NCBI GenBank assembly: GCA_019637105.1
Contig: JAHBWF010000046.1
Span: forward strand, 1 to 46,386
Direction of reading: 5' to 3'
Origin: Labilithrix sp.
GTDB lineage: Bacteria; Myxococcota_A; Polyangia; Polyangiales; Polyangiaceae
Length of the DNA: 46,386 bases
A model generated the notes under the pieces. That model was not told the DNA's origin, ran no database searches, and saw only the letters and a list, made by a program, of their open reading frames with translations. Positions 15,721 to 24,510 of the stretch are shown in pieces (positions within the stretch are counted from its first letter, which is position 1; the number at the start of each line of letters is the position of its first letter). The position numbers and the translations under genes are program-made.

Positions 15721-16803
15721 ATGTCGATCTTCGTCCCCTCCCAGCAGGCGCGCGCGTTCCGCGGCATCGCCGTCCTCGTCGCGCTCGCCGGGATCGCCGT
15801 GTTCCTTCCGCTCTGGATCTCGCTCGTGCTGGCCGCGTGGGCGGCGTCGATGGCGCGGCCGCTCCTCGAGCGCATCTCCAGCGCCACGGGCGGGCGCAAG
15901 CGCGCCGCAGGCGTCCTCGTGGCCGCGCTCGTCTTGACGATCGCGCTCCCGCTCGCGACGGCGGTGATCTCGCTCTCGCGCGGCGTCGTGAGCCTCGCGC
16001 GGGGGCTGATGGGATCGTCGGGCGCACGCGGGGCGCTCGTCTCGCTCGTGTCGGGCGGCGACGGCGAAGGCGCGGCCACGCTCGACGTCCTCCGTCATCC
16101 GGGCAAGGTCATCGGCCTCGTGCAGGAGCACGGCGCGCAGGCGTTCGACATCGTCGGCGGGATCGCGGGCGCCGCGACGGACGCGCTCGTCGGCCTCTTC
16201 GTGTTCCTCTACGCGGTCTTCGTCTTCCTCGTCGACGGGCCCGCGTACTACGCGTGGATCGAAGAGCACGCGCCGATCGGCCGCGAGGCCACCCGGCGCT
16301 TCGCCTCCGCGTTCAAGGAGACCGGGCGCGGGCTCTTCGTGGGCATCGGCCTCACGGGCCTCGCGCAGGGGGCCGTCGCGACCGCCGCGTACTTCGCGCT
16401 CGGCGTCCCGCGCGCGCTCGTCCTCGGCATGCTCACGTGCCTCGCGTCGGTCATCCCCTCGGTCGGCACGGCGCTCGTCTGGGTGCCGGTCGCGGCGGGC
16501 CTGGCGTTCTCCGGGAAGACGGGCTCCGCGGCGATCCTCGTGGGCGTCGGCGTCGTGATCATCGGATCGATCGACAACGTGCTCCGGCCGATGTTCGCGC
16601 GCTTCGGGCGGCTCGAGCTGCCGTCCTTCGTCCTGCTCACGTCCATCTTCGGCGGCCTGGCCGTCTTCGGCACGTGGGGGTTCGTGCTCGGACCGCTCCT
16701 CGCGCGGCTCGCCAAGGAGGCGCTCGTGCTCGCGCGCGAGGACCGCCTCCGCGAGGCGCCGGCATCCATCGCTCCTCAGCCGCCGTCCAAGGACGGCGAT
16801 TGA
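15721..16803 (+). CDS. AI-2E family (PF01594) permease-like membrane protein
   Basis: A 360-residue integral membrane protein. There are hydrophobic segments at about 15-45, 60-85, 150-180, 210-235, 240-265, 270-290 and 305-335, with a long polar region between the second and third, as in PF01594 proteins (TqsA, YdiK, PerM). Recognisable family blocks are IPSVGTALVW, GSIDNVLRPMF and LTSIFGGLAVFGTWGFVLGPLL. Members export small molecules or ions; the substrate here is unknown. The C-terminal 25 residues are charged and cytosolic. It is divergent from the MBOAT operon. Confidence 0.9.
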   Translation: MSIFVPSQQARAFRGIAVLVALAGIAVFLPLWISLVLAAWAASMARPLLERISSATGGRKRAAGVLVAALVLTIALPLATAVISLSRGVVSLARGLMGSSGARGALVSLVSGGDGEGAATLDVLRHPGKVIGLVQEHGAQAFDIVGGIAGAATDALVGLFVFLYAVFVFLVDGPAYYAWIEEHAPIGREATRRFASAFKETGRGLFVGIGLTGLAQGAVATAAYFALGVPRALVLGMLTCLASVIPSVGTALVWVPVAAGLAFSGKTGSAAILVGVGVVIIGSIDNVLRPMFARFGRLELPSFVLLTSIFGGLAVFGTWGFVLGPLLARLAKEALVLAREDRLREAPASIAPQPPSKDGD

Positions 16804-16883
16804 CGAGACGGCGCGCCTGACGGCACGCTGCGGGAGGTCCTCCCGGCGGGCGCGCCGCCGCCGAGAGCGCGCGGGGTGGGAGC

Positions 16884-17666
16884 ATGATCGAGATCGTCGT
16901 CACCCAGAATCGACGCGAGACGACCTATCGGCTCGAGGGCGCCGTGAGCGTCATCGGCCGCAGCCGCGACGCCGAGGTCTGCATCCCCGACGGCACCATC
17001 GCTCGGCGCCACGCGCGCCTCTACGAGCGCGACGGGAGGATCTGGATCGAGGACATGCGCAGCACGAACGGCACGTGGATCGACGACGCGCGGGTCCAGC
17101 GCGCGCGGGTCGAGGTCGGCCAGCGGTTCCGGATCGCGCTCGACGCGTTCGTCGAGGTCGTCCGTCACCTGCCGGTCATCTCGCCCGACTTCGAGGCCCG
17201 CGAGGCCGCGTTCCTGACGCCGATCGTCCGCGATCCCGACGACGAAGACGCGCGCGAGGCCTACAGCGCCGCCCTCGCCGAGCGCGGCGAGCACCTCCGC
17301 GCGCAGTGGCTGCGCGCCGAGCTCGCGCTGCGGCGCCGGGCGCGGGCTCCGGGCGGCCCGCCGGTCGACTCCGAGCCCTACCGCGAGCTCGACCGGAAGC
17401 TCGAGGCCGCGCGACGCTGGCGCATGCTCGTGGGGCGCCCGCGGATCGAGGGGTGCGCCCGCCCGAGCTGTGCGACGCGCTGGGGGCACCTCCCGCGGAG
17501 CCCCGGCGAGCTCGACGCCGTGATCGTCGCGCGCGAGTGCGAGACGTGCCACCGGTCGGTGGTCTACCGGAACGAGCTCGACAGGGATCCGCCTTACGAC
17601 GCGCCCACCCCGCCGCTCATCGCGATCGATCGGCTCGCGGAGACCGCCTCTCCGCGGCGCGGATGA
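16884..17666 (+). CDS. FHA-domain protein with TIGR02996-like and zinc-finger-like segments
   Basis: A 260-residue cytosolic protein. The N-terminal FHA domain (about 5-95) has IGRSRDAE at 24-31 and STNGTWID at 60-67, but the usual S-x-x-H reads A40-R-R-H43, replacing the phosphothreonine-contacting Ser with Ala. Residues about 115-147 (DPDDEDAREAYSAALAERG) match the TIGR02996 repeat-companion style. A C-terminal CARPSC and CETC pair could bind zinc. It would link Ser/Thr kinase signalling, possibly the kinase encoded at 4777, to other partners. A GGGAG Shine-Dalgarno lies 2-6 nt before the ATG. Confidence 0.82.
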   Translation: MIEIVVTQNRRETTYRLEGAVSVIGRSRDAEVCIPDGTIARRHARLYERDGRIWIEDMRSTNGTWIDDARVQRARVEVGQRFRIALDAFVEVVRHLPVISPDFEAREAAFLTPIVRDPDDEDAREAYSAALAERGEHLRAQWLRAELALRRRARAPGGPPVDSEPYRELDRKLEAARRWRMLVGRPRIEGCARPSCATRWGHLPRSPGELDAVIVARECETCHRSVVYRNELDRDPPYDAPTPPLIAIDRLAETASPRRG

Positions 17667-17714
17667 CGCCCGCCGAGGCCGACGACCTCACGCCCTCCCG
17701 GCGCCCGACGGGGC

Positions 17715-20327
17715 TCAGCGCTCGTCGTCGTCGTCCGTCTCGACGCCGACCGTGTCCTCGAGCGGCACCCACTCCATCCGCGCGAGCGCCTGACCGTCGC
17801 CGTAGAGCGTGACCGGCGCGACGCCGCGGAGCACCTCGCGCACCGAGACCGGCAGGTCCTGCACGCTGATGCCCGCGCCCGCCTTCAGCCCCGCGAGCCC
17901 GAGCGCGTACTCGACGAGCGACTGCTGCACCGGGGGGTACTCGGCGATCGGCGCGTCCTTGGGGAGGTGGGCCATCTCCCGCGCCGCGTCGAGGGCGTGG
18001 CGGAGGCCGCCCATGCGATCGACGAGCCTGTGCTGGAGCGCCTGCTGCCCCGCCCAGACGCGGCCCTGCCCGACGGCGTCGACCTCCTCCTTCGTCATGT
18101 GCCGGCCCTGCGCCACGCGGTCGAGGAAGACGTCGTAGAACTGCCGGACCTTGTGGTTCAGCTCGGCGCGCTCGTCGTCGGTGAAGCCGCGGTAGAGCGA
18201 CTCGGCGTCCGCTCGCGACGTCGTCTTGCGGACCTCGATGTTGACGCCGATCTTGCCGAGCAGACCGCTGATGTCGGCCTTGCCGTAGAAGATGCCGATC
18301 GAGCCGGTGATCGTCAGCGGCAGCGCGTAGATCACCTTGGCCGGCGCCGCCACGTAGTAGCCGCCGCTCGCGGCGATCGAGCCCATCGAGACGACCAGCG
18401 GCTTCTTCTCGCCGAGCTTCTTGAGCTCGCGCCACATGACGTCCGACGCCATCGACGAGCCGCCGGGGCTCTCGATCCGAAGGACGACCGCCTTGATCGA
18501 CGGATCCTCGCGGAGCTTCTTCACCGACTCGGCGATCGTGTACGAGCCGACGAGCTTCGTGTCGATGAGCGGGATCGTGCGCGAGCGGCCGTCGATGATG
18601 TCGCCGTCGATGTAGAGCAGGGCGATGCGCGGGCGCGGGCCGAACTGCTGCGGCACCTTCTTCTCGTCGGCGTACTTCTGGTAGCTCGTCTTCTTGCCGA
18701 CGACGTCCTGCGTGACCCGCTCGAGCTCGTCGTCGAACGCGAAGCCGTCGACCAGCTTGGCGTCGCGCGCCTCGCTCGCGACGAACGGGCCCTTGGCCGA
18801 GATCTCGCGGAAGCGGTCCTCCGGGATCTTCCGGTAGAGCGCCATGTTGCGCGCGAAGACGGCCTCGTGCTGGCGGAGGAGGTCCTCCTGGTCCGCCCGC
18901 GCGACGTCGCTCGCGTGCTCGTTCATGAACTGCTCGGGCGCGCTCTTGTGCGCGCCGATGCGGACGAACTCGGCCTTCACGCCGATGTTCTTGAGCAGCC
19001 CCGCGAGGTACATGTGCGACGTCTTGAGGCCCGAGTAGCGGACGCCGCCGGCCGGGTTGACGACGATGCGGTCGGCGCTCGCGCACGTGTAGAGCGCCTT
19101 CGCGCCCGCGTCCTCGAAGCTGCAGACGACCTTCTTGCCGTGCGCGCGGAGGACGCGGAACGCGTCGGCGACCTCCTCGGCGTGGGCGTAGCTCGTCGCC
19201 GGCTCGGCCCGGAGCACCATCGTGACCGCCTTGATCTCCTTGTCCTCGGCGATCTTCCAGAGGCGGCGGAGGAGGCGCACGTGGCTCCGCGTGCCGGGGG
19301 TGCTCTCGAGCCGGATGTAGACGGACCGCTCGGAGCGCGGGACGCCCGGCATCAGGTAGGTGCCGATCGCCGCGGTCGCGTACTGGCCGACCGAGTGCGC
19401 GTCGCCGAGGGCGTTGCCGAAGAGGGCGCCGCCGCCGGCGCTGAACTGGTTGAAGTAGATCTCGGCGCCCGCGGTCGCGAGGACCCCGCGCCGCGCGTCG
19501 TTGCCGAGGTCCTGCACCTCGACGTCGCCGCGGATGCGCCCGACGCCGGGGATGTCGATGCCGAGGTTCGCGCGCGGTCGGACCTGATCGGCGCCGTCGA
19601 AGTAGCGGGCCTCGAGGCCGATCTCGACGTTGCGCTTGCCGGTGGGGCGGAAGACGGCGGCGCCGAGGAACGTCCGGTCGAGCACGGGGAAGCCGCCGGG
19701 CGGCAGGTTCTGCATGCTCGGGCCGTTGAAGTCGTGCGCGACGACGGCGAAGCCGAAGCGCGTGTTCATCCGGTACGACAGGCCGCCGCTGATCCCGAAG
19801 AGATCGTTGGTGTACGGGTTCGCCGAGTACGACCACTGGATCGAGCCGCCGATCTGGAGCCGCTCGGAGACCTTGTACGCGAGGCCCCAGGTCAGCCACG
19901 AGTAGTCGCGTCCGTTGTAGGGGAACCCCGCGCCGGAGGGCGGCGTCACGTAGTCGAGGCGGAGCCCCGAGGCGATGCCCCAGAAGAGCGGCGTCGCGAG
20001 CTCGATCGCGTGGCCGCACGCGACGCGGCGCGTGTCGGGGCAGCGCACGCCGGTCCAGCGCGCCTCCGCGCCGGGCATGTTCGCGAGGTTCGCCGGGTTG
20101 AGGACGAGCGCCTCGGCCGAGTCCTCGCCGGCGGCCGAGCGGCCGGGGGAGAGGATGCGCTCCGCCCGCGGAGGGAACGGGTCCGCGCTCGCCGTCTCGA
20201 CCGCGAAGGCGGACGCGAGGGCGAACGCGCCCGAGGCGAGCGCCGTCCGGCGCGCGCTCGTCCACGACCGCGGCGTGCGGTCGGCGCGCGCGCCCGGGTT
20301 ACGACGGGGGAGCGAAGGGCTGGTCAT
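17715..20327 (-). CDS. sppA: Outer-membrane-barrel-like domain fused to SppA (S49) protease
   Basis: An 870-residue exported protein. The signal peptide is preceded by a basic n-region (hydrophobic core about 30-45, cut near ASA-DP). Residues about 50-325 look like an outer-membrane barrel of the PorV/UPF0164 kind: NPANLANMPG, alternating short strands such as LQIGGSIQWSYSA and RNVEIGLEARYF. From about 335 an SppA (signal-peptide peptidase, family S49) tandem domain follows, with general-base Lys461 in GAHKSAPEQF and nucleophile Ser654 in AASGGYY, 193 residues apart (about 200 in E. coli SppA). ATG 20327 is preferred over an earlier TTG at 20342 because GGAAGAGG is placed to serve it. Two genes upstream on the same strand lie close and may be co-transcribed. 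Confidence 0.85.
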   Translation of the reverse strand: MTSPSLPRRNPGARADRTPRSWTSARRTALASGAFALASAFAVETASADPFPPRAERILSPGRSAAGEDSAEALVLNPANLANMPGAEARWTGVRCPDTRRVACGHAIELATPLFWGIASGLRLDYVTPPSGAGFPYNGRDYSWLTWGLAYKVSERLQIGGSIQWSYSANPYTNDLFGISGGLSYRMNTRFGFAVVAHDFNGPSMQNLPPGGFPVLDRTFLGAAVFRPTGKRNVEIGLEARYFDGADQVRPRANLGIDIPGVGRIRGDVEVQDLGNDARRGVLATAGAEIYFNQFSAGGGALFGNALGDAHSVGQYATAAIGTYLMPGVPRSERSVYIRLESTPGTRSHVRLLRRLWKIAEDKEIKAVTMVLRAEPATSYAHAEEVADAFRVLRAHGKKVVCSFEDAGAKALYTCASADRIVVNPAGGVRYSGLKTSHMYLAGLLKNIGVKAEFVRIGAHKSAPEQFMNEHASDVARADQEDLLRQHEAVFARNMALYRKIPEDRFREISAKGPFVASEARDAKLVDGFAFDDELERVTQDVVGKKTSYQKYADEKKVPQQFGPRPRIALLYIDGDIIDGRSRTIPLIDTKLVGSYTIAESVKKLREDPSIKAVVLRIESPGGSSMASDVMWRELKKLGEKKPLVVSMGSIAASGGYYVAAPAKVIYALPLTITGSIGIFYGKADISGLLGKIGVNIEVRKTTSRADAESLYRGFTDDERAELNHKVRQFYDVFLDRVAQGRHMTKEEVDAVGQGRVWAGQQALQHRLVDRMGGLRHALDAAREMAHLPKDAPIAEYPPVQQSLVEYALGLAGLKAGAGISVQDLPVSVREVLRGVAPVTLYGDGQALARMEWVPLEDTVGVETDDDDER

Positions 20328-20366
20328 GACGTCCTCTTCCAAATGCGATCTGCGTTCCGGCGAGCC

Positions 20367-20873
20367 TCAGACGAGCGTGGCGAGATCGCGGAGCGTCTCG
20401 GCCTCGGCGTCGAACACCTTCCTCACCTCACCGACGATGAGCTTCTCCGCGACCTGGCTCAGGACGGGGACACGCAGCTCCACCGCGCCGGTCACCGTGC
20501 GCTTCGTGCGGCCGCTGTCGAGCGACGTGAGGAGATACGTGCCCGTCGACGCGAAGTACTTCCGCCACTCGGGCTTCACGCGCGGCGTGATGGTCCACTC
20601 CGACGCGTGCTTCTTGATGTCGTACGAGCTCCGCTCCTCCCAGGCCATCATCTCGGGCGTGACGTACGCGCGCGCGAACGCCGGGATCCGCACGTTCGCG
20701 CGGTAGCTCCACACGCGCTCGAGGCGGTCGTCCTTGAGGACGTGCTCCTTCTGCTGCACGCTCTCGATGTTGGCGAGCCGATGCGCGAGCTTCTGGCACA
20801 GCGCCGGCGAGATCACCGCGAGCTCCAGCGCGTCGAGCGGGATGTCGAACTCGTGAACGATCTCGAAGTGCAC
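20367..20873 (-). CDS. DUF2505 family protein (START/SRPBCC-like)
   Basis: A 168-residue soluble protein beginning MHFEIVHEFDIPLDALELAV and ending with VEKL-type C-terminal helix sequence (LSQVAEKLIVGEVRKVF). The pattern fits DUF2505 (PF10698), a helix-grip fold that binds hydrophobic ligands. Function unknown. It is 39 bp upstream of the sppA-fusion start and 76 bp downstream of the nucleotidyltransferase, probably one transcript. The GTG start is preceded by GAGGG that lies inside a 9-bp hairpin. Confidence 0.8.
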   Translation of the reverse strand: MHFEIVHEFDIPLDALELAVISPALCQKLAHRLANIESVQQKEHVLKDDRLERVWSYRANVRIPAFARAYVTPEMMAWEERSSYDIKKHASEWTITPRVKPEWRKYFASTGTYLLTSLDSGRTKRTVTGAVELRVPVLSQVAEKLIVGEVRKVFDAEAETLRDLATLV

Positions 20874-20874
20874 G

Positions 20875-20903
20875 GGCGGCCCTCGTCCCTGGAAAGGGCC
20901 GCC
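20875..20903 (-). promoter_or_regulatory. Hairpin covering the ribosome-binding site of the DUF2505 gene
   Basis: GGCGGCCCT (20875-20883) and AGGGCCGCC (20895-20903) form a perfect 9-bp stem with an 11-nt loop, ending 1 nt before the GTG. On the mRNA the only Shine-Dalgarno-like bases lie in its second arm. Confidence 0.45.
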
Positions 20904-20908
20904 AGCTT

Positions 20909-20927
20909 ACCCGACCTTCGGACGGGT
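20909..20927 (-). terminator. Small UUCG-type hairpin after the nucleotidyltransferase gene
   Basis: ACCCG and CGGGT flank a core whose plus-strand form has a CUUCGG loop. It lies 23 nt past the stop at 20950. No U-tract; it may be an attenuator rather than a full terminator. Confidence 0.3.
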
Positions 20928-20949
20928 GTGGCGCCTTCCTGCTCGGTCG

Positions 20950-22110
20950 TCAGATCATCCCGCGCGCGCGCGCGACCGCGACGATGGCCGCCCTCCGCCG
21001 CGCGAGCTCCTCGTGGTCCTTGACGGGCAAAAAACGCGACTCGACGCCCTCGCGCGGGACGCGGAGGTACGTCGTCGGCAGGTGCGCCGTGATCTCCTGG
21101 ACGAGCCGCTCGAACTGGATCGCCGGGCGACCGTCCACGGTCTTCTCGACCTCGAAGTACGTCCAGCCGAGCGGCGCCCTCGCGATGGGCTCCGCGCGGA
21201 CGAGGAAGGTGTTCGTGTTGAAGACGTCCACGGTCTTCGGATCGAAGCCGGGCGGCAGGCGGAACTCCTCGAGCACCTGGAGCCTGCCCTCGGCGTGCAC
21301 GGGGATGCCGCCCTTGTCGCCCGCCTTCGGGCAGACCTCGCACTGGACGTCGATCCCGCGCGCGGTCGCCTCGATGAAATGCCCCAGGGTGGCCTCGTCG
21401 ATCGACGCGCCGAGGTTGTCGACGTTGGTGATCCAGACGTACTTCCCGCCGGCGTCGACGAAGGCGTCGAGGAGCCCCGCGCGACGGAGCGCGTCGACGA
21501 GGTCGCCGTGCCCGGTCGCGTAGACGCTGGGCGCGCCGCGATCGTCGAGGAACAGCGTGCCGTCCGGGTTCAGCCGCAGCGAGAGATCCTGCATGAAGCA
21601 CGCGACGTGCGGGCCCGCCCCGGCGGCGGCGAGCGCCTCGGTCAGCGCGTCGTGCGTCGCCTCGCTCGTCATCAGCCAGAGCGGGATCGGCCGCCCGGCG
21701 CGCGCGCTCGCCGAGCGGTTCTCGCCGAGGCGCAGATCGAGGAACGTGCGCCCGGCGTCGACCTCGGCGAGCGCCTTGACGATGCCGCCCATCCGCGTCG
21801 CCATCCCGCCGGCCATCGTGCAGAACGCGAGCTCGCCGCGCGCGAGCGCGGCCGCCCCGACCACGCGGAGGCGCTCGCGCTCGGGCGAGCCGGCGTCCGG
21901 GAGCGCGGCGATCTCGCCGGGGCGCGGGGCGGTCACCTCGCCCTTCACCGTGTTGCGGAGACGCCGGCGTAGGGCGGCGTCGCCTTCGGTGAGCGTCGCG
22001 GCGAGCGCCAGGAAGCGCGCTCGGTCGAAGCCGCCTGACGCGAGGCGGCGAACGAGCGCCGGATCGAGAGACGCGAGCTGCGCCTCGAGGTCGGTGTGGG
22101 GAGTCGCCAT
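20950..22110 (-). CDS. UDPGP-family nucleotidyltransferase (UTP-sugar-phosphate uridylyltransferase-like)
   Basis: A 386-residue cytosolic enzyme. The family nucleotide-binding motif appears as AGGMATRMGGIVKAL (about 99-113), close to the AGGxGTRLG...K motif of PF01704, and ITNVDNLGA (about 230) is the sugar-nucleotide binding TNxD motif. A VDVFNTNTFLV segment and ERLVQEIT are also typical. It probably joins UTP to a sugar phosphate to feed polysaccharide synthesis; the exact sugar is unknown. ATG 22110 is preferred because AAGGAAAGG lies 8-16 nt upstream of it. It is divergent from the YXWGXW gene. Confidence 0.82.
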   Translation of the reverse strand: MATPHTDLEAQLASLDPALVRRLASGGFDRARFLALAATLTEGDAALRRRLRNTVKGEVTAPRPGEIAALPDAGSPERERLRVVGAAALARGELAFCTMAGGMATRMGGIVKALAEVDAGRTFLDLRLGENRSASARAGRPIPLWLMTSEATHDALTEALAAAGAGPHVACFMQDLSLRLNPDGTLFLDDRGAPSVYATGHGDLVDALRRAGLLDAFVDAGGKYVWITNVDNLGASIDEATLGHFIEATARGIDVQCEVCPKAGDKGGIPVHAEGRLQVLEEFRLPPGFDPKTVDVFNTNTFLVRAEPIARAPLGWTYFEVEKTVDGRPAIQFERLVQEITAHLPTTYLRVPREGVESRFLPVKDHEELARRRAAIVAVARARGMI

Positions 22111-22334
22111 CGCTTCGCGCCTTTCCTTGGGGGATCGTCCCCCCCTCGCGGCACGTATCATGGCTCGGCATGCACGAAGCGTGGGTGGGTTTCTCGGGTG
22201 TCGTCGCGCACGTGGACGGGACGCGATCCGGAGGCTGGGGCGTACATGAGACGCGACGCCGTGGGGCGCAGAGGTTGCTTCGCCCGCGGGAGGTGCAAGT
22301 CTTGTCTCGGATGGCCGCGAGGCCGGGGGTGATC

Positions 22335-22679
22335 ATGCGCGCCGGGTGGTGGATGGCGATCTCGATGGTGGTGGGTCTCGCGACCGGCTGCGTGGTGAAC
22401 GAGCCCGAGTCGCCGCCGCGCGGCGTGGTCGTGAGCGGACCGCCGCCCGCGCCCGTCCACGAGGAGCGCCCGCCGGCGCCGAACCCGCAGGCGATCTGGG
22501 TCGCCGGCTACTGGCACTGGACCGGTATGCAGTACGCCTGGATCCCAGGACACTGGGAGGCTCCCCCTTCGGGCGCCGTCTGGGCCGCGCCGCGGGTGAC
22601 GACGATGAAGGACGGCCGCTACATCTACGAGTCCGGCGGCTGGCGCCCCGGCGGCGGCGCGCGCAACGCCATTCGCTGA
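22335..22679 (+). CDS. YXWGXW-type lipoprotein
   Basis: A 114-residue lipoprotein with its lipobox Cys at 19 (GLATGC). A Pro-rich linker follows, then aromatic repeats WVAGYWHWTGMQYAWIPGHW, the signature of YXWGXW-repeat proteins common in myxobacteria. Function unknown; such repeats often sit at the cell surface. ATG 22335 follows GGGGGTGA. An in-frame ATG at 22170, 8 nt after TATCAT, would add 55 residues before the signal peptide and is less likely as the protein start, although it may mark the transcript start. Confidence 0.8.
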   Translation: MRAGWWMAISMVVGLATGCVVNEPESPPRGVVVSGPPPAPVHEERPPAPNPQAIWVAGYWHWTGMQYAWIPGHWEAPPSGAVWAAPRVTTMKDGRYIYESGGWRPGGGARNAIR

Positions 22680-22765
22680 CGGCGGCCCACGGACGAGCTC
22701 GGCGTGCCCTCGTCGAGCGCGGCGCGGCCCGACGACGCAGGTGGGAACTTCGGCGCGCCTGCGGG

Positions 22766-22771
22766 TACACT
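22766..22771 (+). promoter_or_regulatory. -10-like TACACT
   Basis: TACACT ends 8 nt before GTG 22780, with no Shine-Dalgarno. Confidence 0.45.
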
Positions 22772-22779
22772 CGAGGACC

Positions 22780-24481
22780 GTGCCGGCCCCTCGACGTCCG
22801 CGGAACGCCTCGAAGCGCGCGCGCGTCCTCGCGTTGCCGCTGCTCCTCCTCGCGCTCACGCCGCCGGCGATCGCGCAGCGGCCCTTCCGCGGTCCCACGC
22901 TCCACGAGCCGATCCCGCCCGATCCGCGCGAGGACGTCGCGCTCTCGGTGTCGCTCGACGGCGATCTCCCCGCCGCGATCAACACGCCGCGCGGCCTCGT
23001 CTCGGCGCCGGATCCGGCGCGCCCGTTCGGCACGGGCGAGGCGCCGTACAGCCCGGTCCCGAAGAACGACGCGCCCGGCTCGACCTTCCGCCCGGACCGC
23101 AACACCGCGCGCCCCGACGCGCTCCCGTACGACGATCCGTTCTCGCCCTCGACGGCCCCGTTCAAGCGGCTCGCCGCCTACGACACGGTCGATGCAAACT
23201 ACACGCTCTCGGTGCGAGACGCCCACGCGACGCCGCTCGCGGTCTCGCCGACGCCGCCCCCGGACGCGTCGGAGGAGCACTTCTACGCGGACATGGTCGT
23301 GGACCTGGCCGCGGGCCGGAAGGTCCGTATCCCGTCGGTGGGTCCCGGGGCGCGCGTCCTCCGCGCGCGCGCGGGCATCCGGACGGAGGACGTGAGGTTC
23401 ACGCTGTACAAGGACGGCGCGGAGAACTGGTTCATCGAGGGCGACGCGACGACGCGCGCGCGGCTGGTGATGGAGGTGTCGGCGCCGCGCGCGGCCTTCG
23501 GCGGCGACTTCGGCAACCCGACGCGCGCGGAGCTCCGCGCGGTCCCGCCGCTCCCGCCCAACGTCCAGGCGGCCGCCGCGCAGGTGGCCCAGAAGATCGG
23601 CGTCACGCCGCGCAGCGCGCCGCGCGAGGTGGTCACGAAGCTCGTCACCTACTTCCGCGCGTTCCAGGACTCGGAGGAGCCGCCCACCGGGCGCGGCGAC
23701 ATCTACCTCGATCTCGCGCTCCAGCAGAAGGGCGTCTGCCGGCACCGCTCGTTCGCGTTCCTCGTCACCGCCCTCTACCTCGGGATCCCGACGCGCATGA
23801 TCTCGAACGAAGCCCACGCGTGGGTCGAGGTCGACGACGGGCACACGTGGCGCCGCATCGATCTCGGCGGCGCCGGACGCACCCTGCACGATCCCCTCTC
23901 GACCAACGTTCCCTACGAGCCTCCGCCCGATCCGTTCGCCTGGCCGCAGCGTCCACGCGCGGCGACGACCTCGCCGACCGCGCCAGGCGCGCAGGCGGAC
24001 CGATGCCCCGGCGCCGCCTCCTCTTCCGAACGGCGCCCGAGCGCCGGGCAGGCGCCGCGACCGGCGGGCGCCAGCAGCGCGGGCGGCGCGAGCGGGTCGG
24101 ACGAAGGCCCCGGAGGCATGAGCAGCGGGGCGGCGGCGAGCGGCGTACGTCGACGGGCCTTCGCCCGTCGTGATGCCGGGCCCCGACGATCGCCCGCCGT
24201 CGAGCGTGACGATGACGCTCGGCGGACGGACGCGCGCCGGCGCGCCGCTCGCCATCCGCGGCGAGGTGTCGGCCGAGGGCGAGCCGTGCGGCCACGTCGC
24301 CGTCGAGGTCGTCCTCAGGAGCCGGGCGCAGGGGGACGTCCCGGTCGGCGTGCTCGCCACCGACGAGCGCGGCAACTACGCGGGGGCGCTGGTCTTGCCG
24401 GCGACCGTCCCGCTCGGCGACTACGAAGCTCATGCGCGCACGCTCGGCGACGGCCGGTGCGGGCGCGGCCAGACAAGATGA
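22780..24481 (+). pseudogene. Exported transglutaminase-like protein with an apparent frameshift
   Basis: The exported protein has a signal peptide (Leu-rich core ending PPAIAQ). The transglutaminase-like core carries Cys320 (KGVCRHRS), His346 (EAHAWVEV) and Asp361 (RRIDLGG), the full triad. It may cross-link or cleave peptide-linked polymers. After a low-complexity Ala/Ser/Gly linker, coding signal jumps from one frame to the next: from about 24145 the +1 frame reads AYVDGPSPVVMPGPDDRP and then a clean Ig-like domain (VAVEVVLRSR, VGVLATDERGNYAGALVLP) ending at 24481, while the original frame becomes Arg-rich and runs on to 24495. One base is gained or two lost between 24122 and 24170. It may be a genuine lesion or a base-call error; the core domain is intact either way. 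Confidence 0.7.
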
Positions 24482-24510
24482 GGAAGACGCAGTAGATCTT
24501 CGTATCGAGC

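Noticed and set aside
22170-22334. N-terminal extension of the YXWGXW lipoprotein
   Set aside because: It would put 55 residues ahead of a clear signal peptide; the Shine-Dalgarno lies before 22335.
24145-24495. Original frame of the transglutaminase continuing to 24495
   Set aside because: The frame turns Arg-rich and featureless, whereas the +1 frame shows a clean Ig-like domain.
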